Shown here: piece after piece, positions 46,401 through 55,671 of the stretch
Numbering within the stretch: the first letter of the stretch is position 1
Layout: every line of letters starts with the position of its first letter
Assembly: GCA_963836265.1 (NCBI GenBank)
Contig: CAWIIO010000011.1
Coordinates: 1-64,000 of the forward strand
Length of the DNA: 64,000 bases
DNA from: CAIWHR01 sp963836265
GTDB taxonomy: Bacteria > Pseudomonadota > Gammaproteobacteria > Burkholderiales > Casimicrobiaceae
Direction: 5' to 3'
The notes under the pieces: model-generated
The model's input: the letters and a program-made list of their open reading frames with translations, nothing else
The model's database searches: none
What the model was told of the DNA's origin: nothing
Position numbers and translations under genes: made by a program

Positions 46401-46506
46401 GCTGGGCTCCGCTACGGAATTCGGTTCGTGAAATCGAGCCTTGCGCGACGCGTCGTGGCGTTGCGGCGGCGGTTCATGGCGATTGCGATGGTGCGGATCG
46501 CGGCCA

Positions 46507-47631
46507 TCACTTGCGCGCCACGACCTGCCCGTTCTCGCAGACGAGCGTCGCCGCGATGATCTCGTCGTCCTTCGGCACGTTGAAATCGCCGGTCTTGGCG
46601 TCGAGCGACAGCGCGAGGAAGTTGATCACGTTCCTTGCGTAGAGCGCGCTCGCGTCGGCCGGCACCGTGGCGGCGAGGTTCGGGATGCCGAGGATCTTCA
46701 CCCCGTTCTTGACGACGACCCGGTCGAGCTCGGCGCCCTCGACGTTGCCGCCCTGCTCGATCGCAAGATCGACGATCACCGCGCCGGGCTTCATCGCGGC
46801 GACGGTCTCGGCCTTGATGAGCCTGGGCGCGGGACGGCCGGGAATCAGCGCGGTGGTGACCACGATGTCCATCTGCTTGCAGCGCTCGTGAACCACCCCG
46901 GCCTGCCGCGCCATCCACTCGGGCGGCATCGGCCGCGCGTAGCCGCCGACACCTTCGGCGATCTTGCGCTCCTCGTCGTTGGCGTAGGGAACGTCCATCC
47001 ATTTGCCGCCGAGGGACTCGACCTGGTCCTTGACCGACGGGCGCACGTCGGAAGCCTCGATCACCGCGCCCAGTCGCTTGGCCGTCGCGATCGCCTGGAG
47101 GCCGGCGACGCCGACGCCCATGACCAGCACCCGCGCGGCCTTCACCGTGCCGGCCGCCGTCATCAGCATCGGCACGAAGCGGCTGTATTCGGCGGCGGCG
47201 AGTATGACGGCCTTGTAGCCGGCGATGTTGGCCTGCGACGAGAGCACGTCCATCGACTGCGCGCGCGAGATCCGCGGCAGCCATTCGAGCGCAAAGCCGG
47301 TGACGCCGGCCTGCGCGTACGAGGCGACCGCCGCCGAGTCGAACGGATTCAAGAGCCCGACGAGGAGCGCGCCGCGCTTCAACGTCGAGAGCTCGTCGCC
47401 GGCGGGCCCGCGCACCTTGAGCACGATGTCCGCGCCGAACGCCTCGGCCATGCTGCCGATGCGCGCGCCGGCGGCGACGTACTGCTCGTCGGGGACGCAC
47501 GAGGCGGTGCCGGCGCCGGACTCGACGATGATTTCGTGCTTGCCGCTCGCGGCGAGCTTCTTGACCGTCTCGGGCGTGGCGGCGACGCGCGTTTCGCCCG
47601 GACGCGTTTCGCGTGGAATACCAATCAGCAT
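46507..47631 (-). CDS. pntAA: NAD(P) transhydrogenase subunit alpha part 1
   Basis: A 374-residue soluble NAD(H)-binding subunit (domain I), start MLIGIPRETRPGETRVAATP. The Rossmann motif is VLVMGVGVAGLQAIATAKRL, and SDVRPSVKDQVESLGGKW and DIVVTTALIPGRPAPRL are typical of the alanine dehydrogenase/PNT family. It has no membrane part, which is supplied by pntAB. First gene of the operon, divergent from the glycosyltransferase gene across a 141-base gap. Confidence 0.96.
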   Translation of the reverse strand: MLIGIPRETRPGETRVAATPETVKKLAASGKHEIIVESGAGTASCVPDEQYVAAGARIGSMAEAFGADIVLKVRGPAGDELSTLKRGALLVGLLNPFDSAAVASYAQAGVTGFALEWLPRISRAQSMDVLSSQANIAGYKAVILAAAEYSRFVPMLMTAAGTVKAARVLVMGVGVAGLQAIATAKRLGAVIEASDVRPSVKDQVESLGGKWMDVPYANDEERKIAEGVGGYARPMPPEWMARQAGVVHERCKQMDIVVTTALIPGRPAPRLIKAETVAAMKPGAVIVDLAIEQGGNVEGAELDRVVVKNGVKILGIPNLAATVPADASALYARNVINFLALSLDAKTGDFNVPKDDEIIAATLVCENGQVVARK

Positions 47632-47772
47632 GACGGGATCCCCAAGGTGGCGCCGAGCGGCATTGCCCCGCCCGGCGTTCCGATTTTCCGTAATGCTGCC
47701 ACAAACTCCGCCACGCCGCGCGGCGCCGGGCGCCGCCGAGCGATCGCTTATCATAGATGGCGCACGCCGGCA

Positions 47773-49431
47773 ATGCCGATGACGGACGAAAAGCGCAACG
47801 CCGCACTCGAGACTTCGGGGCAACCGACCGTCGCCGGCACGCTCGCGCAGGCGCACGCCGCATGGAGCGCAGGCGATCGCACCCGCGCAATGGCGCTGCT
47901 GGCTGGATTCGCCGCGCGCGAGCCGGCGGCCGCGATCCTCGCCCGGCTCGGCGCCTATGCGCTCGAGGCCGGCGACAACGACCGGGCGCGCGAGCATCTC
48001 CGAGGCGCGTTGGCGGCAGCACCCGGCGATGCCGCGTCGTGGACGAACCTCGGCACGACATTGCTGCGCCTCGCCAGGACGGACGAGGCGATCGCCGCCT
48101 ACGCCCGGGCTGTCGCGCTCGACGGCGGCGCGATCGGCGCGCGCGTCAATCTCGGCAATGCCCTGCAGCAGTCGGGGGACCTCGACGGCGCCGTGGCGCA
48201 GCTCGAAGAGGCGCGCCGCGTTTCTCCGGACGCGCCCGACGTCCTCAACAATCTCGGCAATCTGTACAAGGAGCAGGGCCGGTTCGACGATGCGTTCGCC
48301 GCCTACGATGCCGCGCGCCGCGCGCGACCGGACGCCGGCCCCGCGTTCTCGAATCTGCTCGCGTTGACGAAGCTTTCGACGCGGCACTCGCCGGCCGCGG
48401 TGTTTGCGTTGCACCGCGCCTTCGCCGAGCGCTTCGAGTTCGAATGGCAGGCGGGGTACGTGCCGCCCCGCAACGCGCCTGATCCTGAGCGCAGGCTGCG
48501 CATCGGCTACGTGTCGCCCGACTGCCACACCGCGCTCCCCGCATTCGTCGTCCCCGTCCTGCGCCACCACGACCGCGAGCGCTTCGAGCTCTTCGCCTAC
48601 TTCAACAATTTGCAGCCGGCGGAAACGCTGGCGCGCATCGCGCCGGTTGCCTCGCGCGTGATGAAGGGCGCGACGGACGCCGAAGTTGCGCAGTGGATCC
48701 GCAGCGACGGCATCGACATCCTGATCGACATCGCCGGGCACACCGGCCACAACCGGCTCGGCGTCTTCGGAAGGAAGCCCGCGCCGGTCGCGATCACCTG
48801 GCTCGACTATCTCAACACGACCGGCCTCGACAGCATCGACTACCGGCTGACCGACGCGATCAGCGACCCCCCGGGCGAAAGCGATACGCTGCACAGCGAG
48901 ACGCTGCTGCGGCTCGCGCCGACGCAATGGTGCTGGAATCCGCCTTCGTCCGCGGCCACGTCCGCCGCGTTGCCCGCGCTGAACACCGGTCAGCTGACGC
49001 TCGGCTCGTTCAACAACTACTCGAAGCTCACCGCTGCAACGCTCGCCCTGTGGGCCCGCGTCCTCGCGGCGCTCCCCGATGCGAAACTCGTCATCGTCGG
49101 CGCGCCGGAGGGTGTCGCGCGGGCGCGCGTCGCGGCCGCGTTCGAGGGCGTCGGCGCCGATCGGGTTCGAGCGTTGCCGCGACAGCGGCCGGACGCTTTC
49201 CGGGAGGCGATCGGAACCGTCGACATCGCCCTCGATCCGCTGCCGTTTTCGGGCGCGACGACGACGCTCGAAGCGCTCTGGCAGGGCGTGCCCGTCGTCA
49301 CGCGGCCCGGGGCGACGTCCGCATCGCGGTCCTCCGCCAGCATCCTGACCGCGCTCGGTCTCGAAGGCTGGATCGCGGCCGCCGACGACGACTACGTCGG
49401 CATCATCAGGCGTGCAGGCGCGAATCTCGAC
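47773..49431 (+). pseudogene. TPR and GT41 (SPINDLY/O-GlcNAc transferase-like) protein, 5' part of a frameshifted gene
   Basis: Residues about 20-200 form several tetratricopeptide repeats (for example ASWTNLGTTLLRLARTDEAI, ARVNLGNALQQSGDLDGAVA, NNLGNLYKEQGRFDDAFAAY). A GT41-like transferase domain follows (IDIAGHTGHNRLGVFGRKPA, LGSFNNYSKLT, FSGATTTLEALWQGVPVVTR). The His usual in the SPDFxxHxV segment is displaced here (SPDCHTALPAF), so activity is uncertain. The homology leaves this frame after NLDA near 49431; past that point the same frame runs on as arginine-rich nonsense to 51147. Dropping one base near 49431-49433 joins it to the next entry. It may be a sequencing error, a real mutation or recoding. 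Confidence 0.75.
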
Positions 49432-50617
49432 GCAACTCGCCTCGCTGCGCGGAGAGTTGCCGGCGAGGCTCGCGCAAAGTCCGCTCACCGATGCCGCGAA
49501 GTTCACGCGGGCGCTGGAAGAGATGCTGTCCGGCGTCTGGCGAACGTGGTGCGCCAACCGCGGGGCGCCGTCGATCGCCGCAGCGCCGCGAAGCGCTGCG
49601 GCGCCGATCGCGACCGGTGCGCCGGCGCTCCGCCGCCTTCACCTCGACGCGCGGCTCGCCGCCGTGGAGTCCGCACTACGGGCGGGCCACGGTGCAAAGA
49701 TCGCCCACGAAGCCTGCGCGCTGGTCGACGACGCGCCGCGCTGGGAGGCCGCCCAACGAGCGTATCTGCAGGCGCTCCTCGCCTGGACCCGCACACAGCC
49801 CGGACTCGTCGAGCGGATGTTCCCGTTGCCCCCGGTGAGCGCGCGCAGGCCCAGGATTTCGGTACTCGTGTGCTCGATCGATCCAGACCGGTTCCGGAAC
49901 GTGAGCGCGAGCTACGAGGCGCGCTTCGCCGGCCATCCGTTCGAAATCATCGGCGTTCACGATGCCCGATCGCTTGCCGAGGGCTACAACCGCGCCGCTG
50001 CGCGTTCGACCGGCGACATCCTCGTCTTTTCGCACGACGATATCGAGCTCGAGACGCCGGATTTCGCGGCGCGAATGATCGCGCACCTCGATCGCTACGA
50101 CGGCATCGGCGTCGCCGGCGCGTCGCAGGTGATCGGACCCCGGTGGGGCGACGCCGGACAGCGTGCGATCCACGGCCACGTCCTGCATTCGCCGCCGCCG
50201 GGGCGAAAAGGCGTGCTGCTGATGGTCTCGGGCTTCCAGTCTCCGGTCTGTCAGGACATCCGGGGCCTCGACGGCGCGTTCATCGCGGTGCGGCGGGAGG
50301 TGTGGGAGGCGACGCGGTTCGACGCCGACCGTTACGACGGCTTTCACTTCTACGATCTCGATTTCACCTGGCGGGCGAGCGGCGCCGGTGCGCGCCTGGC
50401 CGTTCCCGCCGACCTGCTGCTGTTCCACACGTCACAGGGTCGCTACGGCGAGGCCTGGCGCCGTTACGCGCGGCGGTTCGTCGACGCCGCGGGCCTCGAT
50501 CCGCTCGCGGCGCCTCGGCCGGGAGGATTGCAGGCGCGACTCGAAACGCGCGCGCAGGTCGACACGCTGCGCGCGGCGATGCTGCATTTCCGCTACGGCG
50601 CGCCGGTCGAGCCATAG
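49412..50617 (+). CDS. GT41 C-terminal helix plus GT2-type glycosyltransferase, 3' part of the frameshifted gene
   Basis: A 401-residue open frame that begins at a GTG. The first about 50 residues (SLRGELPARLAQSPLTDAAK, TRALEEMLSGVWRTW) are the usual C-terminal end of GT41 proteins, which is missing from the upstream frame. Residues about 145-345 look like a GT2 glycosyltransferase (ISVLVCSIDPDRF, LAEGYNRAAARSTGDILVFS with a DDIEL acidic motif, and LDGAFIAVRREVW). The unit therefore looks like one TPR-GT41-GT2 polypeptide broken by a frameshift. If translated alone it would contain the GT2 domain only. No membrane segment is seen. Confidence 0.75.
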   Translation: MQARISTQLASLRGELPARLAQSPLTDAAKFTRALEEMLSGVWRTWCANRGAPSIAAAPRSAAAPIATGAPALRRLHLDARLAAVESALRAGHGAKIAHEACALVDDAPRWEAAQRAYLQALLAWTRTQPGLVERMFPLPPVSARRPRISVLVCSIDPDRFRNVSASYEARFAGHPFEIIGVHDARSLAEGYNRAAARSTGDILVFSHDDIELETPDFAARMIAHLDRYDGIGVAGASQVIGPRWGDAGQRAIHGHVLHSPPPGRKGVLLMVSGFQSPVCQDIRGLDGAFIAVRREVWEATRFDADRYDGFHFYDLDFTWRASGAGARLAVPADLLLFHTSQGRYGEAWRRYARRFVDAAGLDPLAAPRPGGLQARLETRAQVDTLRAAMLHFRYGAPVEP

Positions 50618-50869
50618 GGAAGAAAGGGGCTCGCACCAGCAACTTCCACGAATGGATTGCAGGCACACGCCGAGCCGGAGGGTGTCGAATGTCGTTTCTC
50701 GGGCCAAGACCAGACCGTCGAGAATTTCGCCCCAAGCGAACGTCGCGCCAAGTCTGCACAAGAACGCAATGCGAACTCTCCGTACTATCATCTTCGGACT
50801 GCTCTCAGGATTCCAATGAACGCACCGGCAGCCCGTTGAATAATCGCCAGGTTCCCAGAAAGGACTGCC

Positions 50870-51280
50870 ATGCGTGGCACTACTTGGTATTCCCAGTTCG
50901 CGAAAAAGGCTGCGCACTTCAGCGGCCGTCCCCGAGTGTTCATCCTGGCAGTTGGTGTCGTCGTCGTTTGGATCGTCACGGGTCCGGTGTTTCACTTCAG
51001 CGACACGTGGCAGTTGGTCATAAATACGGGCACTACGATCATCACCTTCCTGATGGTCTTTCTCATCCAAAACACCCAGAACCGAGACACCGAGGCAATC
51101 CAAGTGAAGCTCGACGAGCTGATCCGAGCCACGAAAGGCGCTCATAACGCTCTTCTCGATCTAGAAGAACTCGAGGAGGAAAGCCTCGATGCCTTCCGAA
51201 GCAAATATCAAGCGCTGGCAGCAGCGGCACGCGCCGAACTGAGCGGCGGCGATATGGACACCGGGACCCCAGAGCCGTAG
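50870..51280 (+). CDS. Low-affinity iron permease-family small membrane protein
   Basis: A 136-residue protein matching the low-affinity iron permease (Fe_perm) family: two membrane segments (VFILAVGVVVVWIVTGPVF and WQLVINTGTTIITFLMVFLI) joined by a short loop, then QNTQNRDTEAIQVKLDELIR and an acidic helical tail. The bacterial proteins' transport activity is not established. AAAGGA before the ATG supports the start. The surrounding 50.6-51.3 kb is visibly less GC-rich than the neighbouring genes. Confidence 0.88.
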   Translation: MRGTTWYSQFAKKAAHFSGRPRVFILAVGVVVVWIVTGPVFHFSDTWQLVINTGTTIITFLMVFLIQNTQNRDTEAIQVKLDELIRATKGAHNALLDLEELEEESLDAFRSKYQALAAAARAELSGGDMDTGTPEP

Positions 51281-51477
51281 GCGTCCGGCGAATAGCGTCT
51301 TGACTGCGAGCGCTGTCAGGCGGCGAGTCGGTTCTCGGGCTGATGGACGGCTGACAGGGCCCAGGGCAGTAGTTCAGCGCGAACCGATCGCGGTTTCGTT
51401 CGGATTCGGAGTTGCGGTCTTCGTCTCGCCACGCGCTCGGCCCGAGCGTCCCGTTGACCGGGAATCGGCCGGGATCG

Positions 51478-52464
51478 TCAATCCGCGCCCTTGGCGATCG
51501 GTCCCGCGGCCATCGCGGGCGGCAGGCTGGGGTTGGTGGTGTGCCAGGTCGGCGGCCAGTGATCGGGCCAATGGCCCCACATGTTGAGCTGGCCGAGCGC
51601 GTCGAACAGCCCGAGATATTGATGATAGACAGCGCCGGGCGCATCCTGGGCGATCGGGCAGCCAAGCGTCACCACTCGCACGCCCCGCGTGCGGTCGGGG
51701 TCGAGCGACCGCAGCGCATTGCCGATCTGGAGAGCGCCCTTGCTGTGGCCGATGAGGAGCTTGAACGGGCCGGGCCGGTCTCGCATCAGCGTATGGAGCA
51801 CGTCCGAGGAGCCTGAGCCGTGGCGAAAGACCGGCGCGCCATGCAATGTCCTGGCGCCCGGCACGGAGGCCGCCAACTCGCGGCCGATGGCCGCGGTGGC
51901 GGGCGCGACGCTGGCAAGGGCATTCTGCGCGAGGCTCTTGGTGCCGAGATAATCGTGCAGGCCGAAGCCGAACCAGCCGCCCAGGGCCTGTTGCACGACA
52001 TCGGCCACGCCATAGCCCGGCACGATGGCAAGCACTGGCTCTGCCAGCGCCTTGGATATGTTCCAGCCCAGCGCCGCGCTGCCCAGCGCCGAACTGCCGA
52101 CGCCGGTGATCGTGGCCACGGCAACGTCGCGCGTTTCGGGATAAGGCGAGTTGAGATAGGCCTCGACGTCGGTGTACTTGTGCACATAGGGCGCCGTCGT
52201 GGCGTCGATCAGCAGGAGGGACCCCTCGGGATCGCTCAACGCATCGAATTCGATGATCCGCGACGGCAGCTTTTCGCCGGCTGCCGCCATGTCTGCGTCA
52301 AGCGCGTGAAAATCGGAGCGGAGGCTCGGCACGTCGTAGAAAATCGAGTCGAGCGCCGTGTTGAAATATCTGCAGGCCATGACCGCCGGCCGCACCAGGG
52401 AGCCGGGCAACTCAAATCGGTTCAGCGCGGAAGAGCCCCTACGGCGTCGGTCCGTTGTCGCCAT
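51478..52464 (-). CDS. Alpha/beta-hydrolase-like protein, function unknown
   Basis: A 328-residue protein with a nucleophile elbow FKLLIGHSKGALQIGNAL (Ser241), preceded by a middle region rich in small residues (ITGVGSSALGSAALGWN) and followed by RVVTLGCPIAQ. The GHSKG elbow suggests a lipase or esterase fold, but the catalytic Asp and His are not assigned and no close family is recognised. There is no signal peptide or membrane anchor that is clearly visible. It stands alone between regions without recognisable genes, and may be acquired. Confidence 0.7.
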   Translation of the reverse strand: MATTDRRRRGSSALNRFELPGSLVRPAVMACRYFNTALDSIFYDVPSLRSDFHALDADMAAAGEKLPSRIIEFDALSDPEGSLLLIDATTAPYVHKYTDVEAYLNSPYPETRDVAVATITGVGSSALGSAALGWNISKALAEPVLAIVPGYGVADVVQQALGGWFGFGLHDYLGTKSLAQNALASVAPATAAIGRELAASVPGARTLHGAPVFRHGSGSSDVLHTLMRDRPGPFKLLIGHSKGALQIGNALRSLDPDRTRGVRVVTLGCPIAQDAPGAVYHQYLGLFDALGQLNMWGHWPDHWPPTWHTTNPSLPPAMAAGPIAKGAD

Positions 52465-52877
52465 GATCGTCGATCTCCGTAACAGCGAACAAGAATAGCC
52501 GATTTTCGGTTGCGGCGCGGCACGATTCCGGAACGATCTGTGTCGGTCCCGCTCGCACGCGGGGGCTTTGGCAGAACAAGGGCAAGTGCAGCCTGGAAGA
52601 GCGGCGCGTCGTCGGCCTTCTGCGGAACGACCCGCGGATGCGCCGGCAATTCTTCAACCAATCGCCGGCCCGGTCACGAACCGCACCCTCGTACGGACCA
52701 TGGCGAGGATGAGCGACAAAGCGATCGGCGATGCGGATCGGTTCGAACATAGCACGTGTGGGTTGCGGTACTCGGGCCCGAACGGCGTCGAACGTTTCGC
52801 ACCGCGTCGCCTCGTTTGAATCGCCGCCGCTGAGAACGGGCAGGCAGCTCCGGGGCGAATGCCGACCCTTGCGCTGC
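52465..52877. other. 413-base region without recognisable gene
   Basis: The gap between the hydrolase-like gene and the tartrate/D-malate dehydrogenase gene contains only short open frames with no domain or ribosome-binding support. I see no tRNA, clear terminator, promoter or repeat in it. Confidence 0.5.
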
Positions 52878-53942
52878 TCAGATCACCTCGGCGATCGCGC
52901 GGCCCAACTCGGCCGTCGTCGCCTTTCCGCCGATGTCCGGCGTGCGCGGTGACGCCGGATCGGCGAGCACCGCCTCGATCGCGCGGACGATCGCCGCGGC
53001 GGCGTCGGCGTGGCCGAGATGATCGAGCATCAGCGCGCCCGACCAGATCTGGCCGATCGGATTCGCGATGCCCTTGCCGGCGATATCGGGCGCGGAGCCG
53101 TGGACCGGCTCGAACAGCGACGGATAGTCGCGCTCGGGATTGATGTTGGCCGACGGCGCGATGCCGATCGTCCCGCACACGGCGGGCCCCAGGTCGGACA
53201 GGATGTCGCCGAACAGGTTGGACGCGACGACGACGTCGAAGCGGTCCGGATTGCGCACGAAATGCGCGCACAGGATGTCGATGTGGAACTGGTCGGTGCG
53301 AATGTCCGGATACTTCTGCGTCATCGCGTGGAAGCGCTCGTCCCAGTACGGCATCGTGATCGAGATCCCGTTCGACTTGGTCGCCGAGGTCACGTGCCTC
53401 GCCGCACGTTTCTGCGCCAGCTCGAACGCGAATTTCAGGATCCGGTCCACACCCTGGCGCGAGAACACCGTCTCCTGAAACACGACTTCGCGCTCGGTGC
53501 CCTCATACATCCTGCCGCCGACCGACGAATACTCGCCCTCGGTGTTCTCGCGGACGACGACGAAATCGATGTCGCCCGGCTTGCGATTCGCGAGCGGCGA
53601 CGGGATGCCCGGCATCAGCCGGCAGGGCCGGAGATTCACGTACTGGTCGAAGCGACGCCGGAACTGGATCAGCGAGCCCCACAGCGAGACGTGATCAGGC
53701 ACGGTGGCCGGCCAGCCGACGGCGCCGTAGAAGATCGCATCGTGCGGGGAGAGTACTTCGAACCAGTTCTCGGGCATCATGCGCCCGTGCTGCAGGTAGT
53801 AGTCGCAGTCCCAGGCGAACTGCTGCCACCGGAAGGCAATGTCGAACTTGCGCCCGGCCGCTTCGAGGACGCGGACGCCTTCCGGCACCGTTTCCTTGCC
53901 GATCCCGTCTCCGGGGATGACGGCGATGCGATGCGTGTTCAT
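52878..53942 (-). CDS. Tartrate/D-malate dehydrogenase-type beta-decarboxylating dehydrogenase
   Basis: A 354-residue member of the isocitrate/isopropylmalate dehydrogenase family. The start MNTHRIAVIPGDGIGKETVP is the nucleotide-binding N-terminus; substrate arginines occur in LIQFRRRFDQYVNLRPCRL, and metal ligands in VVASNLFGDILSDLGPAV. The combination with FVVVRENTEGEYSSVGGRMYEG and a C-terminal FEPVHGSAPDIAGKGIANP fits the tartrate dehydrogenase/D-malate dehydrogenase (TtuC/DmlA) subgroup rather than LeuB. It oxidises and decarboxylates a D-malate or tartrate-type substrate with NAD. No adjacent partner genes. Confidence 0.9.
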   Translation of the reverse strand: MNTHRIAVIPGDGIGKETVPEGVRVLEAAGRKFDIAFRWQQFAWDCDYYLQHGRMMPENWFEVLSPHDAIFYGAVGWPATVPDHVSLWGSLIQFRRRFDQYVNLRPCRLMPGIPSPLANRKPGDIDFVVVRENTEGEYSSVGGRMYEGTEREVVFQETVFSRQGVDRILKFAFELAQKRAARHVTSATKSNGISITMPYWDERFHAMTQKYPDIRTDQFHIDILCAHFVRNPDRFDVVVASNLFGDILSDLGPAVCGTIGIAPSANINPERDYPSLFEPVHGSAPDIAGKGIANPIGQIWSGALMLDHLGHADAAAAIVRAIEAVLADPASPRTPDIGGKATTAELGRAIAEVI

Positions 53943-54171
53943 CGTTGCTCCTTCGGAATGCCCGATGCCGGGTCAGGTTCGCCGGCTCGCCAAGTCGCGA
54001 TCCGCGCGTGTCCCGCGCAGGGTCTCGACCCTTTCAAAGGTGCGACCGAAACCTGGTGCACCACAGGCGTCTGTCCAGGCGACGTCATATCTTGTCGAAT
54101 GGCGCGTCTGCTGGCAAAGTGCACCGCCATCCTCGTGATCCGCCCTTCGAGCCTCTGTCGCCGGTACCAAA

Positions 54172-54372
54172 GTGCTGACCCTCGAGCGTCACGCCATTAC
54201 CTCGATCAGCTGCGGTCGAGATCATACGTTGGCACTGCTCGCGAGCGGCCGGGTGTTTGGCTGGGGGGCGACGGCAGCCCGGATCCCGTCCGGCGGCCTG
54301 CCCGCGGTCACTCGAAGCAAGCAGATCAGCCGCTTCCCGTTCGCCGCAACCGGCGGGACGCTCTGTCAATGA
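54172..54372 (+). pseudogene. RCC1-repeat protein remnant
   Basis: A 66-residue frame starting at GTG contains one RCC1-type repeat: ISCGRDHTLALLASGRVFGW matches the typical SCG-xxH-xLAL-xxG-xVxxWG pattern. The following residues drift in and out of the family pattern (GWG then RIPSGGLPA), suggesting small indels around the six-G run near 54264-54269. RCC1 proteins are multi-repeat propellers of several hundred residues, so this is a fragment. It may be a decayed gene or an assembly error. Nothing recognisable lies between 53943 and 54171. Confidence 0.45.
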
Positions 54373-54486
54373 CGGAAGGACGCGGCCCGGCGCAAGCTCC
54401 CGGCCGCGTCGGGCGGCTCGAAGGGGTCCGCCGCCATCGCGGTCGGTGACGTTGCCCGCGCCTCGCAAACGGCGTCGGGATCCGCG

Positions 54487-54915
54487 ATGCGCTCAGCCGT
54501 CCTGGTGATCGTCCAGCTCGCGGCGATGGCCGCGATCCTGGTGCCGTGGGATTCGACGCGCTGGAGCGCCGTGGCGACGCTCGTCGTCGCGACCGGCGCG
54601 GCGCTCGGCCTGTGGGCCGTGACGGCGAACCGGCCGGGCAACTTCAATGTCCGCCCCGAGCCCAGGGCCGGCGGCTATCTCGCCACCGGCGGCCCGTACG
54701 CGTACGTCCGTCACCCGATGTACCTCGCCATCCTGCTGCTCGCCGCCGGCGCTTGCATCGGCTATGCGACGACGTGGCGGTGGATCGTGTTCGTCGCACT
54801 GGCGCTCGTGCTCGAGCGCAAGGCGCGCATCGAGGAATCGGCGCTCCCCGGGCTGCATCCGGGCTACGCCGACTACGCGCGGCGAACCAAGCGGATCATT
54901 CCGTACGTCTGGTAA
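54487..54915 (+). CDS. Isoprenylcysteine methyltransferase (ICMT)-family membrane protein
   Basis: A 142-residue protein with about four membrane segments and the ICMT/NnrU-type C-terminal motif: PYAYVRHPMYLAILLLAAGA followed by ERKARIEESALPGLHPGYAD (HPxY plus EE region binds S-adenosylmethionine). The bacterial substrates are unknown. It stands alone on the plus strand between a remnant and a small membrane-protein gene. Confidence 0.9.
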   Translation: MRSAVLVIVQLAAMAAILVPWDSTRWSAVATLVVATGAALGLWAVTANRPGNFNVRPEPRAGGYLATGGPYAYVRHPMYLAILLLAAGACIGYATTWRWIVFVALALVLERKARIEESALPGLHPGYADYARRTKRIIPYVW

Positions 54916-55084
54916 CTGGCGAATCGGTCGCGGCGTCCGCACGGGTGATGCCTCGCCCATCATCCATCCGGCGGATGGTGCGGCGCCGCGGCGTTGCCTA
55001 GAGTGACCGGAAACGCGTTGCTTCGGGCGCATCGCGATTTCACCCTCGGCGACGCCGTCTATCGCAATCCGCACGGAGGTCCGC

Positions 55085-55621
55085 ATGTTCCGCAAGCTCT
55101 ATCTGGCGGCGCTGATCGCCCTCCAGCTCGCGCTGCTCGCACGCGTGGCACCGCGACTTGGCTACGCGCTCCACGCCGATGCTGCACTTGGCGCGCTTCC
55201 AGGTGGCCTGCCCGCCGTTGCACAGCTCACGTTCGCCGCGGCAGCGATCGTCGGCGTCGCACTGGCACTCGTCTATCCGGGCGTCGCATTGCTGCGCCAT
55301 CGCCAGCGCGGCGAGATCCGCTTCGATGGTCTGCCGCGCTGGGCGGTGGCGCTCGCGCTGGTCGGCGCTGCGGCGCTCGGCATCGGTCTCGTCGTGGAGG
55401 GGCTGATTCCCCTGCTGCCCCGCGAAGTCAAGTTCACCGCGGCGCTGATGGCGCGACCGACGCAAAACGCGGGGCTCGCGCTCGCGGCGGCCGGCACGCT
55501 GTGCGCAGAATTGCTGCGCCGTGGCGTCGGCGCGGCGCGCTGCGCGACGAGCGTCCACCAGCGCGTCGCCCAGCGAATCGAAGTCACGGATCCGCCGGAG
55601 TTGCGTACGCGCGGCGTCTGA
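55085..55621 (+). CDS. Hypothetical membrane protein
   Basis: A 178-residue protein with about four membrane segments (LYLAALIALQLALLARVAP, QLTFAAAAIVGVALALVYPG, VALALVGAAALGIGLVVEGL, NAGLALAAAGTLCAELL). No family recognised. A GGAGG lies eight bases before the ATG, which supports it being real. It is followed by the EVE-domain gene. Confidence 0.75.
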   Translation: MFRKLYLAALIALQLALLARVAPRLGYALHADAALGALPGGLPAVAQLTFAAAAIVGVALALVYPGVALLRHRQRGEIRFDGLPRWAVALALVGAAALGIGLVVEGLIPLLPREVKFTAALMARPTQNAGLALAAAGTLCAELLRRGVGAARCATSVHQRVAQRIEVTDPPELRTRGV

Positions 55622-55671
55622 TCCGCAATGCGACCGCAGCGGTGCCGCCGCAAACACGGAGCACCCACGAC

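Noticed and set aside
46441..51147. A very long plus-strand open frame across the transhydrogenase and glycosyltransferase region.
   Set aside because: Only the stretch 47773 to about 49431 resembles a protein family; the rest is antisense to pntAA or offset to the GT2 frame and is arginine-rich nonsense.
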